Below, piece by piece: positions 32,866-43,919 of a stretch of DNA of 64,000 bases. Made by a program: the position numbers and the translations under genes. The notes beneath the pieces are model-generated. The model was not told where the DNA came from. It saw nothing but the letters and a program-made list of their open reading frames with translations, and made no database searches. Each line of letters starts with the position of its first letter. Within the stretch, counting starts at the first letter, position 1. Source of the DNA: Chrysaora quinquecirrha (taxonomy: Eukaryota; Cnidaria; Scyphozoa; Semaeostomeae; Pelagiidae); assembly GCA_014526335.1 (NCBI GenBank), contig JACTAT010000047.1:523705-587704 (forward strand), given 5' to 3'.

Positions 32866-33063
32866 TCCCATAAAAAAGCGTACTTTGATGCTACTTTTAG
32901 GAATATAAAAATGGCCTTTCTGCTTGGTTTCACCACAAAAATGTCTTCGTTGCTATCTTTTAATGAAATTAGGAGGCTTGACGTGAAATATCATCAAAAA
33001 TAAAAGGGCCCCAAGGACCCTGGGGGCTCCAAAATGAGGACCTTGAGGGCCCTGGCCGTGGAT
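32866..33063. repeat. Dispersed ~180-bp repeat ending in a gggcccc-rich block, copy 2
   Basis: Same orientation as 3061-3245, with the same ordered blocks ending ggccgtggat. Confidence 0.7.
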
Positions 33064-33065
33064 TG

Positions 33066-33148
33066 TAACATTGGGTTCACTTATGAATCACAACCAACAC
33101 CACTCACAACCGAATAGCAATGTAACATTGGGTTAGCTTATGAATTTT
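33066..33148. repeat. Short direct repeat (tgtaacattgggtt..cttatgaat)
   Basis: Two ~24-bp copies starting at ~33,066 and ~33,121 separated by ~30 bp. Confidence 0.7.
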
Positions 33149-33245
33149 CTCTAGACAAAAAGGCCAAAACAAAATTTAAGCCACAAGCGATCTACCTATC
33201 AATCAAACTCCTTAAAAAATTTTAGGAGAGCAGAATAAATGCCAC

Positions 33246-33522
33246 GATCCATCCCGTTTGTCCTTGTTCCACCCAGATCCTCTTCATTCCCCCTCATTCC
33301 TCCTCATTCCTCCCCATTCTTCTTCATTCCTCCCTGCTACTTCTAGTTTCTCTTCATTCCTTTTTGTTCCTCCTCATTCCTCTCCACTCCTGCTCATTCC
33401 TCCTGTTCCTCTGCTTTCCTCTCGTTTCTCCCCTTTACTCCTTGTTCCTCCCCATTCCTATTCGTTCCTCCCCATTCCTACTCGTTCCTATTCATTCCTC
33501 CCCATTCCTCTTGTTCCTCTTT
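33246..33522. repeat. Degenerate 10-bp minisatellite (cattcctcct)
   Basis: About 27 units of ttcctcctca-like sequence on the plus strand. The SFLLIPPHS-type peptide frames are artefacts. Related in unit length and ttcc core to the arrays at 1348 and 30,890. Confidence 0.85.
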
Positions 33523-34449
33523 TTAGAAATAGCCGTGTGGTACTTGAGCATTTTAGGTCACAATTGAAATGAACTGAGTTGCAGTGTGAGAAAAAGGGCT
33601 TTATTGTCTCAAATGCTTTGTCAACCCTCAAATTTTTTGGCATAAGTTTGGTTCAATCCAAGCAACTTTGAGTCTTACAGTATATTCCAAGAAGACATGT
33701 GGGGGTATAAGCTTTATTTGGTTATGGGTGATGAACAGCAGAATGAACAATAGCCAGGACTATTTCTGTGATAATAGAGCAATAGATATATTGTTTCTTA
33801 TGGCATAAAAGTCAGACTGTCTTAAGGCTCCTTAGAGGCAGTTTATGAAATGCACCCTGCCACACTGCTGGCAAGCTCTGCAGATATACACATTTGTTTG
33901 CAACTCTAACAAGATTGGAACTAAATCGGTTGAAAAGATGTGACTCTAAAGTAGTTAGTTTAAGTTGAAGTTCTTGTTTGCTCCAACATGTTTAAACAAC
34001 ATTAACAATAACTGTCATAGCAAGTTTAGCAAGTCTTAGCTTTGTCTGGTGTATGCAAAGCAAACGCTGATTAAGCGATTGTTTGAGTTCGCATTCACGA
34101 TTATCGCACGATATAGATTTTCTTACCTCATGACTCGAGCGAGGGGCATTTCACTCCAGTCCTACAGACCCGTATCCCAAATTATTGCAAAGTTTTGATG
34201 GTTTTGATAAAAACATTCTTGGAAATATTTTCGTTTAACCGGGAATTAAAGATCACTACTCGTGATTTCTAACACGATCGTGCAATAATCGTGTGATTGT
34301 TGCGATAGGACACTCTTTTTACAGAAACTCGTTCATAAGAAACTAAGTACTGAGATCAATATTGGTTATTTATTGACGAAAGTTATATTTATTGACGAAA
34401 CGTGCAGTCGCGTTTTATCTTATGCTTAGACACAATAATGCTTTTGTGA
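33523..34449. other. Non-coding spacer
   Basis: No gene found. Contains cgcacgat/atcgtgcaat motifs at 34,095-34,310 resembling those at 5340-5420. Confidence 0.4.
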
Positions 34450-34672
34450 ACAAAAAGGCCTTTCTGACCTTTTCATGACAACGAAAGTCCCAAGGTAAAA
34501 GAAGAATTTAAAAGAGATAATGATGTTATTTCAAAGGATATGCTGAATTTGTGGGGATTTTCCAGGATTTTCTACCCTAAAATCAATGATTTAAAAGTAA
34601 GTTATACTTTTTTAGGTGGTTTTGGGGGGTTTTGGGTCGTTTTGGGTAGTTCCGCGTTTTAGTAAGTACGAT
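34450..34672 (+). repeat. Diverged dispersed repeat, copy 2
   Basis: Pairs with 5640-5905 through gtgaacaaaaaggc, aggattttct, the ggttttgggg stretch and the gtaagtacg end. Confidence 0.5.
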
Positions 34673-35830
34673 GGTACATCTATTTTTGCATTGTGTTTGT
34701 GTTTAAACTTTTGTGCTTTCAAGATTGGAACATATTCATCTATTATTCTGAGCCAAGGAAAAATTGGCAAAAATAGAAAGAAGAAGTGCTAGGTTGGAAA
34801 ACTAAATGACTAGACGAGGAAACGTTTCTTGCAGGATTTTGAGTCTACTCTCTTTTGATCTACCTAAATAATGGCTACAGTTAAGATGGAAGAATACCAA
34901 GTTAAGTAAAGTTTCACCACCAGTCCAGCCACTTTATACGTTGAAAGCTCTTTTTAGAATCGTACAAGAGGGGTTTATTCTTACTTGAAATTGTATCATT
35001 TTATCTTAGGCAGATATGTTTTTAGCATTTTGTTGTTGCAAATCAATTTAAATATTTTATGCTTTTGTTAAATTTCCTAAAATCCTTTACGAAAACTTAG
35101 TCCGAACCACACCCATGTTCAGAGAATTTCAGGGCCAAAAGCCCACCAATGGGCAGTATATACTCATACCAAAATTATATTAAATAGTTACCCTGTGCAT
35201 GGTTGGAAACTTTGCTTTTGGCTAATTTTGGCTAAAACAATAGAAAAATATTGCCCTATTCTATGGAAAACAATAGCCTTTATTTAGAGTGCAGAGTGCA
35301 AAGATTCAAGTGACCAGTTTGGTAGGAGAATCAGGGATTTTGTTCGTGTTTGCTTGTTGCGTGCAAGTAGAGAGATGGGAATTTTTTGTGTGGAATTTTG
35401 CTGCTTTGAATCATATCAAGTGGAAACCGCATTTAGCACCTTGGTTCCCTACTGTAATTAGCTTACACTATCCTGGGTTAACTCTTGTGTCTTGTTAACT
35501 CAGTGAAACTTGAAATTAACCCATGAGTTTATTTTCAAGTTATCTCAGAATTATCTCATGTTATCTACTCATACAGTGGAAACGAAGCTTAACAATTAGT
35601 CATGAAATAAAGCCTAAATAAAGGCTAGTCTAGGAAGTAAAATATTGAGCCTACATTAGATCTTGGGTACATAACTAGCTAACTGTGCGTGGGAGACGCA
35701 AATACTAAGGCATTTGGAATTTTTTGAAACCTCATATCTGAAAAATGATAGAAGTAAAGGCCTTTATAGTATACAGTAGGCAGTTTCCTAATTCTGCCAA
35801 CAGGTATTTGCCTCACATGAGATGAGCTGG
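34673..35830. other. Non-coding spacer
   Basis: AT-rich. The 69-codon frame at 35,289 has no recognisable features. Nothing supportable. Confidence 0.4.
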
Positions 35831-35831
35831 G

Positions 35832-36515
35832 TTGGTGCAGAGCCCCGTAAAATAGAGGAGTAAGAAAATGGAGGAATCTCCTCTCACTTGTTAAATAGCA
35901 GAATCAACTATTTCCTATTTTCGGGAGGGCGAAATGAACTAAAAATATATTTTTAAGGATTTCTGTAGATGGGAAAAGAATAACCACGTCCATTTTTAAA
36001 ATATTTGTCAATAAAAGTTGAGAATTCAGTGTTTATAAATGTCGCGTTGGGTTAGTCAAGTTGAGGATATAAGGATTTCAGCTATGCAACTTCACACGGA
36101 GTCATATACCACAAAAACAACAAGTAAAGTATGTATAAAGTACAAAGTATGGGATTTTCATTTTTTGAAGTAAATGTTGGTTGTCAATGTACATCTAAAT
36201 GGATAATGGTTAATAATAGCAATATCCAATATGTCAGGCAAATTTCCAATTCCACTCGAGATGTGATGTGAATAGCAATAGGCCTAGGCCTGTTTTGCTT
36301 GCTAGACTTCTAGGCCCATTCATCAAGATCTTATGTCAAATGAGAGTAATGATATATCATTTGCCTATAATAACAAAATAAGCCATGCAAGTACAATTAA
36401 TAGGCACTTTGTTAATACAAATGAAAAAACATCGATTCCGCTATTTTACGGCTGAGCCTGAGGGGAGATTCCTCAATTTTCTTGCTCCTCTATTTTACGG
36501 GGCTCAGAGCCACTA
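35832..36515. mobile_element. CCGTAAAAT-family TIR element, copy 1
   Basis: Left end gcagagccccgtaaaatagaggag..aaaatggaggaatctcc; right end the inverse, ggagattcctc..ctcctctattttacggggctc. The family is shared with 42,759-43,800, and the interiors have common blocks (accacgt.ca.tttttaa, gtcaataaaagttgagaatt, aaataagccatgcaagtacaat). About 680 bp with no ORF. Superfamily unknown. Confidence 0.8.
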
Positions 36516-37099
36516 GCTTAGGATTGCATGAGATTGGGATTTGGGTTTAATTCGTGAACTTTCCGCCAACCTGTAATAATAGACGTCTGATTTCCCAGCA
36601 GAATTTCCATTCCTTCTCATGACCACTTCTCTTATCCATCCTTTGGGAAGAGAAGGACACTCTGATCTGTTTCTCTCATTAGCAGACATGATTCAGCGTT
36701 AAATCAGCACTGATCCAAAGTTCGTCTGTTCGTGATGATGATATATCCTGATACAAAGGTGGAAAAGGAAAAGCAGCAAACAAAACACCAGCACCACTAG
36801 ACTCACTAAAAAAGTCGTATATTCGCTCCCAGCCCCCCACGCAACACAGCCCGCTCATAGGAGGGGGGGGTGGGAAGCAACCTCGTTCCCAGGGCTATTT
36901 TGAAAGAAATACCCCTGGTACCTACCAAGTAGACTCACTACACGAGTCTCTAGTTTACGCTCCCCTTATTCTGATTTGTCACTCCAACAGAGACTCATGT
37001 CCTTACAGCTCTGAGATTGATTATGGCCAGTCAAGGGACGCACGTGTTTTTCTTCATCTCGTGCATCATGTCTTTTTCACTATAAAAAGTAGTACCTAA
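36516..37099. other. Spacer holding a dispersed repeat and the LINE 5' region
   Basis: 36,835-36,940 matches, reversed, 54,432-54,510 (ggtaccaggggtatt, aatagccctggga.cgaggttg). The segment gtctctagtttacgctcccct at ~36,949-36,970 recurs at ~58,843-58,862. A TATA-like ctataaaaagta lies at 37,079-37,090, just before LINE ORF1. Confidence 0.55.
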
Positions 37100-37113
37100 G
37101 TCGGCAAATGGAC
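37100..37113. promoter_or_regulatory. ORF1 start-codon block complementary to the inter-ORF region
   Basis: gtcggcaaatggac, spanning the ORF1 ATG, is the exact reverse complement of gtccatttgccgac at 39,058-39,071, just upstream of ORF2. The two could pair in the LINE RNA. Confidence 0.45.
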
Positions 37114-37347
37114 GAAATTGTAAAGATTATAGAAGACGGAATCATTATTAAAATCATATGGAATAAAGGTATTGATAAAAATGAGAAAAGAATCACGAAA
37201 GAAAAGCTTCTAAAAAAATATATTGGCAAACTATGCATCGAATACCAACATGATCAAACTCAGACTGAAAGTAAGTTACGCTTTTCAAATATCACAACGC
37301 TTATTCCAGATTTCATAGATATCACTCAATTGAAAAGCTCCTTGTAG
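37108..37347 (+). pseudogene. LINE ORF1 N-terminal segment (before frameshift)
   Basis: ATG at 37,108 (MDEIVKIIEDGIIIKI) and lysine-rich sequence to a TAG at 37,345. Immediately downstream another frame carries on without a Met (REQLEYLISINCRGKEILN..) straight into the ORF that has its first listed Met codon at 37,538, so a single frameshift splits ORF1. Confidence 0.7.
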
Positions 37348-38920
37348 AAGAAAAAGAGAACAACTTGAATATCTTATCAGCATCAACTGTAGAGGAAAAG
37401 AAATTCTAAACCTTTCAATCCAAATTTTCGACCAGAAAAGAAAAGTCATCGCAAAAGGTTATTTTGATAACCTTTTAGACTTCATAGAATACTACTATGA
37501 AGTTTTAACAATCATTGATGCTAAGAATAATTCGAATTTGATAAATAAAACATTTAATGAAAGCGTCTCTAAAATCCGACAAAAACTTTATGCGGAAGAA
37601 ACCGTCAACACCCTAGCAACGACAACAGTAGAGCTGCCAATCATGCTTGAAAAAAATGAGGAGTCTAATGATATCATCTCTGAGGCTTCTAACAGTGACG
37701 AAATGAACACGACGGCGCAGCAAAATGAAATTGACGGAAACTGGCAGACTAAATTCTTGCAAATGTTTACTCAGATGCAAGATGCAGTCAAGGATATACA
37801 ACTAAAAATAGACGCATTTATGCCTTCAATAAGAAAAATTGACAATATAGATGGTGAATTAAAAAAATGTCAAATCCGCTGTTTTTGCCTTGAAGAAAAG
37901 TACTTAGACTTGCAAGGAAAGGTTGAAACCATAACAAAAAAACAAGAAAAACTAGACAACTCTTTGAAAGTATTAGAAAATAACTTGAATGACATGAATC
38001 GCAATTTCGCGGCTGCAGAAAAGGCCTCTGTTGAAAAAGTTGAATTATTAAATAAAGATATAGAGAAAAAATTACACAAAGTTGAAGAAAGGGTTGTTAC
38101 GAATATCTCAAAAGACGTTGAAAAGTCAATGTCATATGCAAAAGCTCTAGTGGATAGTCACACAAATCAGCAACCCCAACTTATACAACAACATCAACCA
38201 CAATCGAAATCAAACGACTACGACCCACAGGTGATACCCAGACCCCCTAAGCCTCCTGCTTACCGAATCGAACACCACGACCTCCCGCCTCTCCCACCTA
38301 GATCAAGACAAAATCAGAATACCAACCGAAATCAACATGCCTCAAACTCACACCAGCCCTCGTCAGACCACGCACCTCAAGAAAAAAGGACCTTCGAGCA
38401 GCAAAATATCATTATTGGAGACTCCAATATAAGATATATAGCAGCTACCAGATTTCCAACACCCATAGGCAAAATTCGCTGCCCTACTCTACGAAAATTC
38501 CCTGAAATATTGGAAAATGTTGAAATTCCTAACGCAGTCAAAATAATCATACATCTTGGAACAAACGATATCGAAACCTCCTCTTTTGGTGATTTCAAAA
38601 GTTCATTCCATTTGGCAACCTCCTTAATTCAAAGAAAATGTCCTGAAGCTGAAGTCCATTTTTCATTGCTTTTACCTCGTGCTGACAGTCAGCAAAGCAA
38701 AGTTCTGCTTGCTAACAATATGATTCGTGAATTCTGTGACGGAAGAGCCTGGGCTGATCAGATTTCAGTGATGCCACACCCACTCATCGATTCAAGGATG
38801 CTGTCTGATAGAAAGCATCTAAATCGCGAAGGGTTTAAATTATTCGTGTCCGAAATAAAATCTGTGTTTTTTGGAAACTTTGGAAGAGACTTTACTAGAC
38901 CGGACTATTCAATATGGTAA
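37348..38920 (+). CDS. LINE ORF1 protein: coiled coil plus SGNH esterase
   Basis: The frame is open from ~37,348, with first ATG-like start at 37,538 (numbering from there). Residues ~100-200 form a long heptad-type coiled coil (NNLNDMNRNFAAAEKASVEK, KDIEKKLHKVEERV). A proline/glutamine-rich linker spans ~210-285. The C-terminal domain shows the SGNH blocks: GDSN (~292-295), HLGTND (~338) and DRKH (~424-427), the expected Ser and Asp-x-x-His. In the family it binds RNA/DNA and may act on lipids; its exact need in transposition is unclear. Length and domain order are normal for esterase-type ORF1. Confidence 0.85.
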
Positions 38921-39098
38921 TAGCTTTCTTTTTTTTATTTTTTATTGTCATAACTCTTTCTTACTATCCTAATGTAAGTAGTCAACCCTAGTATATAGCT
39001 TGCTAACTCATTAGCTCGGTACCTACAAGTAACTCAGCTCAAGTAAATGAAAGTATTGTCCATTTGCCGACCCCGTACTAAACACTAGTCCCTTATTT

Positions 39099-40388
39099 AT
39101 GAGATCAAAATCCTGCTTAGATTTTACAATAGGCCATCTCAACATACATGGCCTTGATGACAGATTTGGGTGCAAAATCCCTGATCTTGAAACAGAGTTT
39201 CTGACAAATGATATCAACATTTTTACCGAGACTTGGACCTGTTCTCATAACAAAGATGTCCCTAACTTTTCTATTATTGAAATTCCTCCTAATAAAATGA
39301 ACAATAACTCGTCAGGCAGGAGCTCAGGAGGAATATTAATTTATTATAAATCATATCTCCGAAACCACGTTAAAGTTGTTAAAATCCATAGCAACTATGT
39401 TTGGCTAGAAATAAATAAAGACATATTCAATAACGTTAAAAATAACCTCAGGATATGCGCAGTGTACATACCACCTTTTGACTCAAGATATTTCTCATCA
39501 GACATTTTTGATAACCTAATAGATGACATCATTGATTTCTCAGGAGATACAGATAAGCTATTGTTGATGGGCGACTTTAATGCTAGAACTCAATGCATTC
39601 CAGACAATATACCAGAAGCAAAACAGTCAGACAATCATGCAATCGATATACCTAATCTAGGGTACTTTATCCCAAGATCAAACTGTGATGTAGGAGACCC
39701 AAATAGCCATGGGCGAAATCTTATAAATTTATGCAGATCATCTGAACTTAGAATATTAAATGGCAGAACGTTTGGTGATAGTAGTGGAAACTTAACCTGC
39801 TTTTCTAACAATGGTGCCAGCTGTGTAGATTATGCGATAGCTTCCCAATCTTTATACGATGAAATATCTCTGTTTTATGTGAATCAGCAATCCCATCTTT
39901 CAGATCATTGCAAAATAACAACTCATATTCCTAACAGAAAACCTATTGAAAAACCCCAAGAAGTTTATAATTGGAACAATCTGAATAATAACTATATTTG
40001 GGATGAAGAATCACCTGTAAAATTCTCACAAGCCCTTAACTGCATTAAAATAAAAACTAGAATTGCTAATATTCTCAAGGACGCTAATACTTTAGCGGAT
40101 CCTAACTTATTAGTTTCAGAATTATCAAATATCTTTCACTCAGCTGCTAAGACTTCTCTTAAACCTAAATTTAACAAGAATGGCTCCGTTCCTAAAAAAG
40201 CATCCCGTAGAAAGAAATGGTTTGACTTGGACTGCAAATTATCAAAATCAGAGCTGAATAAGGTATCAAAACAGAAACACCGTAGCCCTCTTAACGAAAT
40301 GGCAAGGATACGATACCGTGAAAAACTTAAACAATATAAATCCTTATTGCATACAAAACAGAGGAGCTTCTGGAATGAAAAATCTTGA
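39099..40388 (+). CDS. LINE ORF2, AP-endonuclease part
   Basis: The endonuclease core carries its expected residues: HLNIHG (Asn, ~14), FTETW (Glu, ~43), MGDFNAR (Asp/Asn, ~158) and SDHCK (~269). The linker to the RT follows (RRKKWFDLDCKLSKSELNK, KQRSFWNEKS). The frame stops at 40,386 by a frameshift; RT sequence continues at once in the next frame. ORF2 follows ORF1 after ~180 bp. No in-frame defect is seen within the endonuclease. Confidence 0.9.
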   Translation: MRSKSCLDFTIGHLNIHGLDDRFGCKIPDLETEFLTNDINIFTETWTCSHNKDVPNFSIIEIPPNKMNNNSSGRSSGGILIYYKSYLRNHVKVVKIHSNYVWLEINKDIFNNVKNNLRICAVYIPPFDSRYFSSDIFDNLIDDIIDFSGDTDKLLLMGDFNARTQCIPDNIPEAKQSDNHAIDIPNLGYFIPRSNCDVGDPNSHGRNLINLCRSSELRILNGRTFGDSSGNLTCFSNNGASCVDYAIASQSLYDEISLFYVNQQSHLSDHCKITTHIPNRKPIEKPQEVYNWNNLNNNYIWDEESPVKFSQALNCIKIKTRIANILKDANTLADPNLLVSELSNIFHSAAKTSLKPKFNKNGSVPKKASRRKKWFDLDCKLSKSELNKVSKQKHRSPLNEMARIRYREKLKQYKSLLHTKQRSFWNEKS

Positions 40389-42010
40389 ATCTTGAACGAA
40401 ATGCAAACGATGGCAAATTTTGGAATATTTGGAAAGATTTTGACGAAAACATATCCAAAAAACAAATTGAGATACAAGATGGTTCAATCTGGGAAAATTA
40501 CTACAAAACTCTTTTCTTGTCTAATGATCAAAATAACCAAAATTGTTTTTCCTCTAATGCTTCTGATGCGAATAGCTCAATTCTCTGTAAGGAAATTGAC
40601 GACAATGAACTTCTTGAAACAATAAAAAAACTTAAAAACAATAAAGCAGTGGGCCATGACGGGATAAGCAACGAAATGATTAGGAATTGCTCTCCTGATG
40701 TTTTCAATCTAATCAAACTAACTTTTAATGCGATAATCAATACAGGCAATGTCCCCAAATCTTGGTGCAAAGGGCTAATCACACCTGTTCATAAAAAAGG
40801 ACCAAAATCAAATCCCGATAACTACCGTGGAATCTGCGTTGCTAATGCTATGCTTAAGCTTTTTTGCCTGCTATTGAATAAACGTCTCCAATCATTTGTA
40901 GATTTCAATAAGCTAATACATAAAAACCAAATTGGATTCCAGCACATTTCCCGAACATCAGACCATATTCTTACTCTTAAGGCCTTGATTAACAAGCATG
41001 TGAACGACAAAACAAAAAAGAAGGTTCACGCGGCTTTCATAGATTTTCGGAAAGCCTTCGACACGGTTTGGCACCGGGGGCTCTTTCAAAAACTACAAGA
41101 AAAGGGACTTGATCAGAACTTTCTACGCATAATTGAGTCCATGTATTATAACACTGAGTGTGCAGTAAAACTAAATAATAAATGTACTGATTTTTTCAAA
41201 TGCTCAAAAGGGGTCCGTCAAGGATGCCCTCTAAGCCCAACTCTTTTCAATATATACATAAATGACTTGATTGACGAACTTAACGTTAATAATCCAAACC
41301 CATTAAATCTAAATAATGAACCAATCACTTGTCTGTTCTACGCGGACGATCTCATAATACTTTCCTATTCACACGACGGGCTTCAAAGATGTCTAAACAG
41401 CCTTCATGAATATTGTAACCGCTGGAAACTCGAGGTTAATTCTGCCAAATCTAAATGTATGACATTCTATAAAAACAACTCAAAATACAAAAATACATTT
41501 CATATCAACAATGTACCAATAGAAAATGTAACTGAGTACACTTATCTGGGCATTACGATTAATGCAGCTTGTAACTTCAAGGAAACTTTAAATATGCTTA
41601 GTGCAAAAGCCAACCGTGCTCTTCTAGCTTTAAATAATAAATGTAAAATAAAGGATCTTCCAGTTAAAATTGCCCTAAAACTGTTTGACTCATTAATATC
41701 TCCAATCCTACTCTATGGCTCAGAAGTTTGGGCACCCTACCTTAACCTTGATAACAAAGAATGGGACAAATGTGAAATTGAAAAGACACATACACAATTT
41801 CTTAAACGCCTTCTTGGACTTAATAGATCAACTACCAATGCTTTAGTACGAGCTGAGCTGGGTCGCTTCCCTCTTAGTGTAGAAATAAACTGTAGAGTTC
41901 ATAATTTTATCAAACATGTTTCTCACTACGCCGAACAAGACTCTTTAGTGGCACTAGCCCTAGCTTATGAGAGCTCTATAACTAATCGTAATTCTATAGT
42001 ATCATTTTAG
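40385..42010 (+). CDS. LINE ORF2, reverse transcriptase part
   Basis: RT blocks in order: KNNKAVGHDGISNEMI, NYRGICVANAMLKLF, NQIGFQ, AAFIDFRKAFDTVWH (block A, catalytic Asp), GVRQGCPLSPTLFNIYINDL (block B) and CLFYADDLIILSYS (block C, catalytic Asp pair near residue 318). Then KLEVNSAKSKCM (D), YTYLGITI (E) and the thumb. All catalytic residues are intact. The frame ends at 42,008-42,010 through a one-base loss; the C-terminus lies in the following frame. Confidence 0.92.
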   Translation: MNLERNANDGKFWNIWKDFDENISKKQIEIQDGSIWENYYKTLFLSNDQNNQNCFSSNASDANSSILCKEIDDNELLETIKKLKNNKAVGHDGISNEMIRNCSPDVFNLIKLTFNAIINTGNVPKSWCKGLITPVHKKGPKSNPDNYRGICVANAMLKLFCLLLNKRLQSFVDFNKLIHKNQIGFQHISRTSDHILTLKALINKHVNDKTKKKVHAAFIDFRKAFDTVWHRGLFQKLQEKGLDQNFLRIIESMYYNTECAVKLNNKCTDFFKCSKGVRQGCPLSPTLFNIYINDLIDELNVNNPNPLNLNNEPITCLFYADDLIILSYSHDGLQRCLNSLHEYCNRWKLEVNSAKSKCMTFYKNNSKYKNTFHINNVPIENVTEYTYLGITINAACNFKETLNMLSAKANRALLALNNKCKIKDLPVKIALKLFDSLISPILLYGSEVWAPYLNLDNKEWDKCEIEKTHTQFLKRLLGLNRSTTNALVRAELGRFPLSVEINCRVHNFIKHVSHYAEQDSLVALALAYESSITNRNSIVSF

Positions 42011-42552
42011 ATAAATTTATACCTAGATCAAATCCTGATCAATCTATTTCCCTATCTAACAAAGATACCAAACTTATTTTAAAGCAAAACTATAACGTGT
42101 TCTGGAACTCATACATTTGTGATTGTTCCAAAGCACTCACTTACAAAACACATAAAAGCCAAATCTTCTTTGAACCATACCTTCAAATTATTACGAACAG
42201 GAAGTACAGAAGGATTCTTACGAAATTAAGACTAAGTGATCATTGTCTAGAAATAGAAAAGGGCAGACATTGTAGACCACCCATCGAAAGAGATAAACGT
42301 ATTTGTAAATTCTGCGTAAATAAGGTAGAAAATGAAGTACATTTTCTCCTGGATTGCAAAAAGTACGAAATTGAACGTACACAATTTTCGAATAAAGTAC
42401 AGGAACTCTACCCTAACTTTATGAACATTCCAACGTCAGAGCAAAAGTATATTTTTTTGATGTCAAATGAGGACAACATTTTTCTACAAATCTTCGGAAA
42501 ATTTGTTACGGAAATCTATAACAAACGCCTGGATGTTAGTCCCGATATTTGA
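42008..42552 (+). CDS. LINE ORF2, C-terminal domain with CCHC-like motif
   Basis: Reads on from the RT in the shifted frame (IPRSNPDQSISLSNKD..), with first ATG at 42,097. Contains YRRILTKLRLSDHCLEIEKG and a C-x2-C-x9-H-x4-C motif (CKFC..HFLLDC) at ~42,312-42,357, common at the end of LINE ORF2 proteins and thought to bind nucleic acid. Natural stop at 42,550-42,552. Confidence 0.85.
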
Positions 42553-42758
42553 TGTAGAAATTAATTTCTTGTATGTTTTAGAATTATTGTAGTAGCTTAT
42601 TCAGCTTAAATTTTTTTTTTGTTTGTTTGTTCTGTTGTTAATGTAGACCATGTATCCTAGGATATTGTGTCGAATTATATAAAAAAATGGGCCTAAAAAT
42701 ATGCGAGTTGGGTTTTGACTTATAGATTATGAGTCCCACTCAGAGGAAACGAGTTGGG

Positions 42759-43800
42759 TTGGTGCAGAGCGCCGTAAAATGGAGGAGCAAGAAAATGGAG
42801 GAATCCCCTGTCAGCCGTAAAATAGCGGAATCCGCTATTTTCTGGGGGGAAACGCGTGTAATCCTTGCTGAATTCACTTCAGTTAATTTTAGAGGCAAGA
42901 AAAGGAAATAATAAGCTTGATAAATTTAATTTATTATATATGAAATGAAGGAGTGATCTTTGGTAAGGCCTAATAAACGTTATTTTGGCCTAAACTTGAT
43001 TTAAAATGCATCTTCAACTTCAAGGATATTATTTTCAGGTGGTGAAAAGTTAACCACGTTCAGTTTTTAAATTTTTGTCAATAAAAGTTGAGAATTTAGT
43101 GCTTACAGATGTAAATATGTCCTATTTTCTTGACCTCTAAAATAAAATTATAGTTCTTTAACTACTTCAATTGTTTATAATTATTCCTCTGCTCGAGGCT
43201 TAAGGTGGTAAAAACTCCCGCCGTAAAATAGCGGAATGGCTAGGCCCGTTATGTAAAATCGACGAAATCTCTGAAAATATGTCCCTGTGACAATTTCCTC
43301 TAATAGATTGATACACTGGTCTTGTTTGGTTGCAGAATTGGCATAATTCCATTCCTCTCCTCGAGGTTGAAGGTGGTATAAAAACTCCCGCCGTAAAATA
43401 GCGGAATGGCTAGGCCCGTTGAAATCTGCAAGAAAATATGGGATTTTCAAATTCTATGAAGTAAATATTGTCCAAGTACATCTAATGAATAATTGTTTAT
43501 AGCAATATTTCAGGCAAACTTCTAATTCCACTCGAGATGTGTGATGTGTAGGCCTAGACCTATATTGTTTTGCTTGACTTCTAGGCCCATCACCAAGCTC
43601 TGATTTCAAATGAGAGTAATTCTGTGTCATGTCGCGTATCTAGGCTGTTATTTTCTAAAATAACAAAATAAGCCATGCAAGTACAATAATTAGACACTTT
43701 ATTGATAAAAATAAAAAAAATATTGATTCCGCTATTTTACGGCTGAGGGGAGATTCCTCCATTTTCTTGCTCCTCCATTTTACGGGGCTCAGAGCCACTA
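42759..43800. mobile_element. CCGTAAAAT-family TIR element, copy 2
   Basis: Left end gcagagcgccgtaaaatggaggagcaag..; right end the inverse (cttgctcctccattttacggggctcagagc). Inner arms also repeat ccgtaaaatagcggaat. It contains a ~175-bp-spaced internal direct duplication of a ~55-bp block (ctcgaggcttaaggtggtaaaaactcccgc / ctcgaggttgaaggtggtataaaaactcccgc) at ~43,190-43,240 and ~43,365-43,420. No coding. Confidence 0.82.
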
Positions 43801-43919
43801 GGGTTGGACTTAACTTCAACTTAAATTTCAAAATAAATTTAAATCCGATCCTCAACTTAAAATGCGTCTTAATGTTGCTTGCAACATAAGAATAAAGCAG
43901 TTTAAACTTAACGGTTTGC

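Larger units (their letters stand above)
37090..42700 (+). mobile_element. Nearly full-length two-ORF LINE with esterase-type ORF1
   Basis: ORF1 (37,108-38,920) has a coiled coil followed by an SGNH-hydrolase domain; ORF2 (39,099-42,552) has an AP-endonuclease, RT and a C-terminal CCHC-like motif. ORF1 with esterase is known in CR1/L2-group LINEs. Three frameshifts (near 37,345, 40,385 and 42,008) are the only obvious defects, so the copy is recent. The 3' UTR runs from 42,553 to ~42,690 and ends in an A-rich tract. An exact clade assignment needs an RT tree. Confidence 0.9.
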
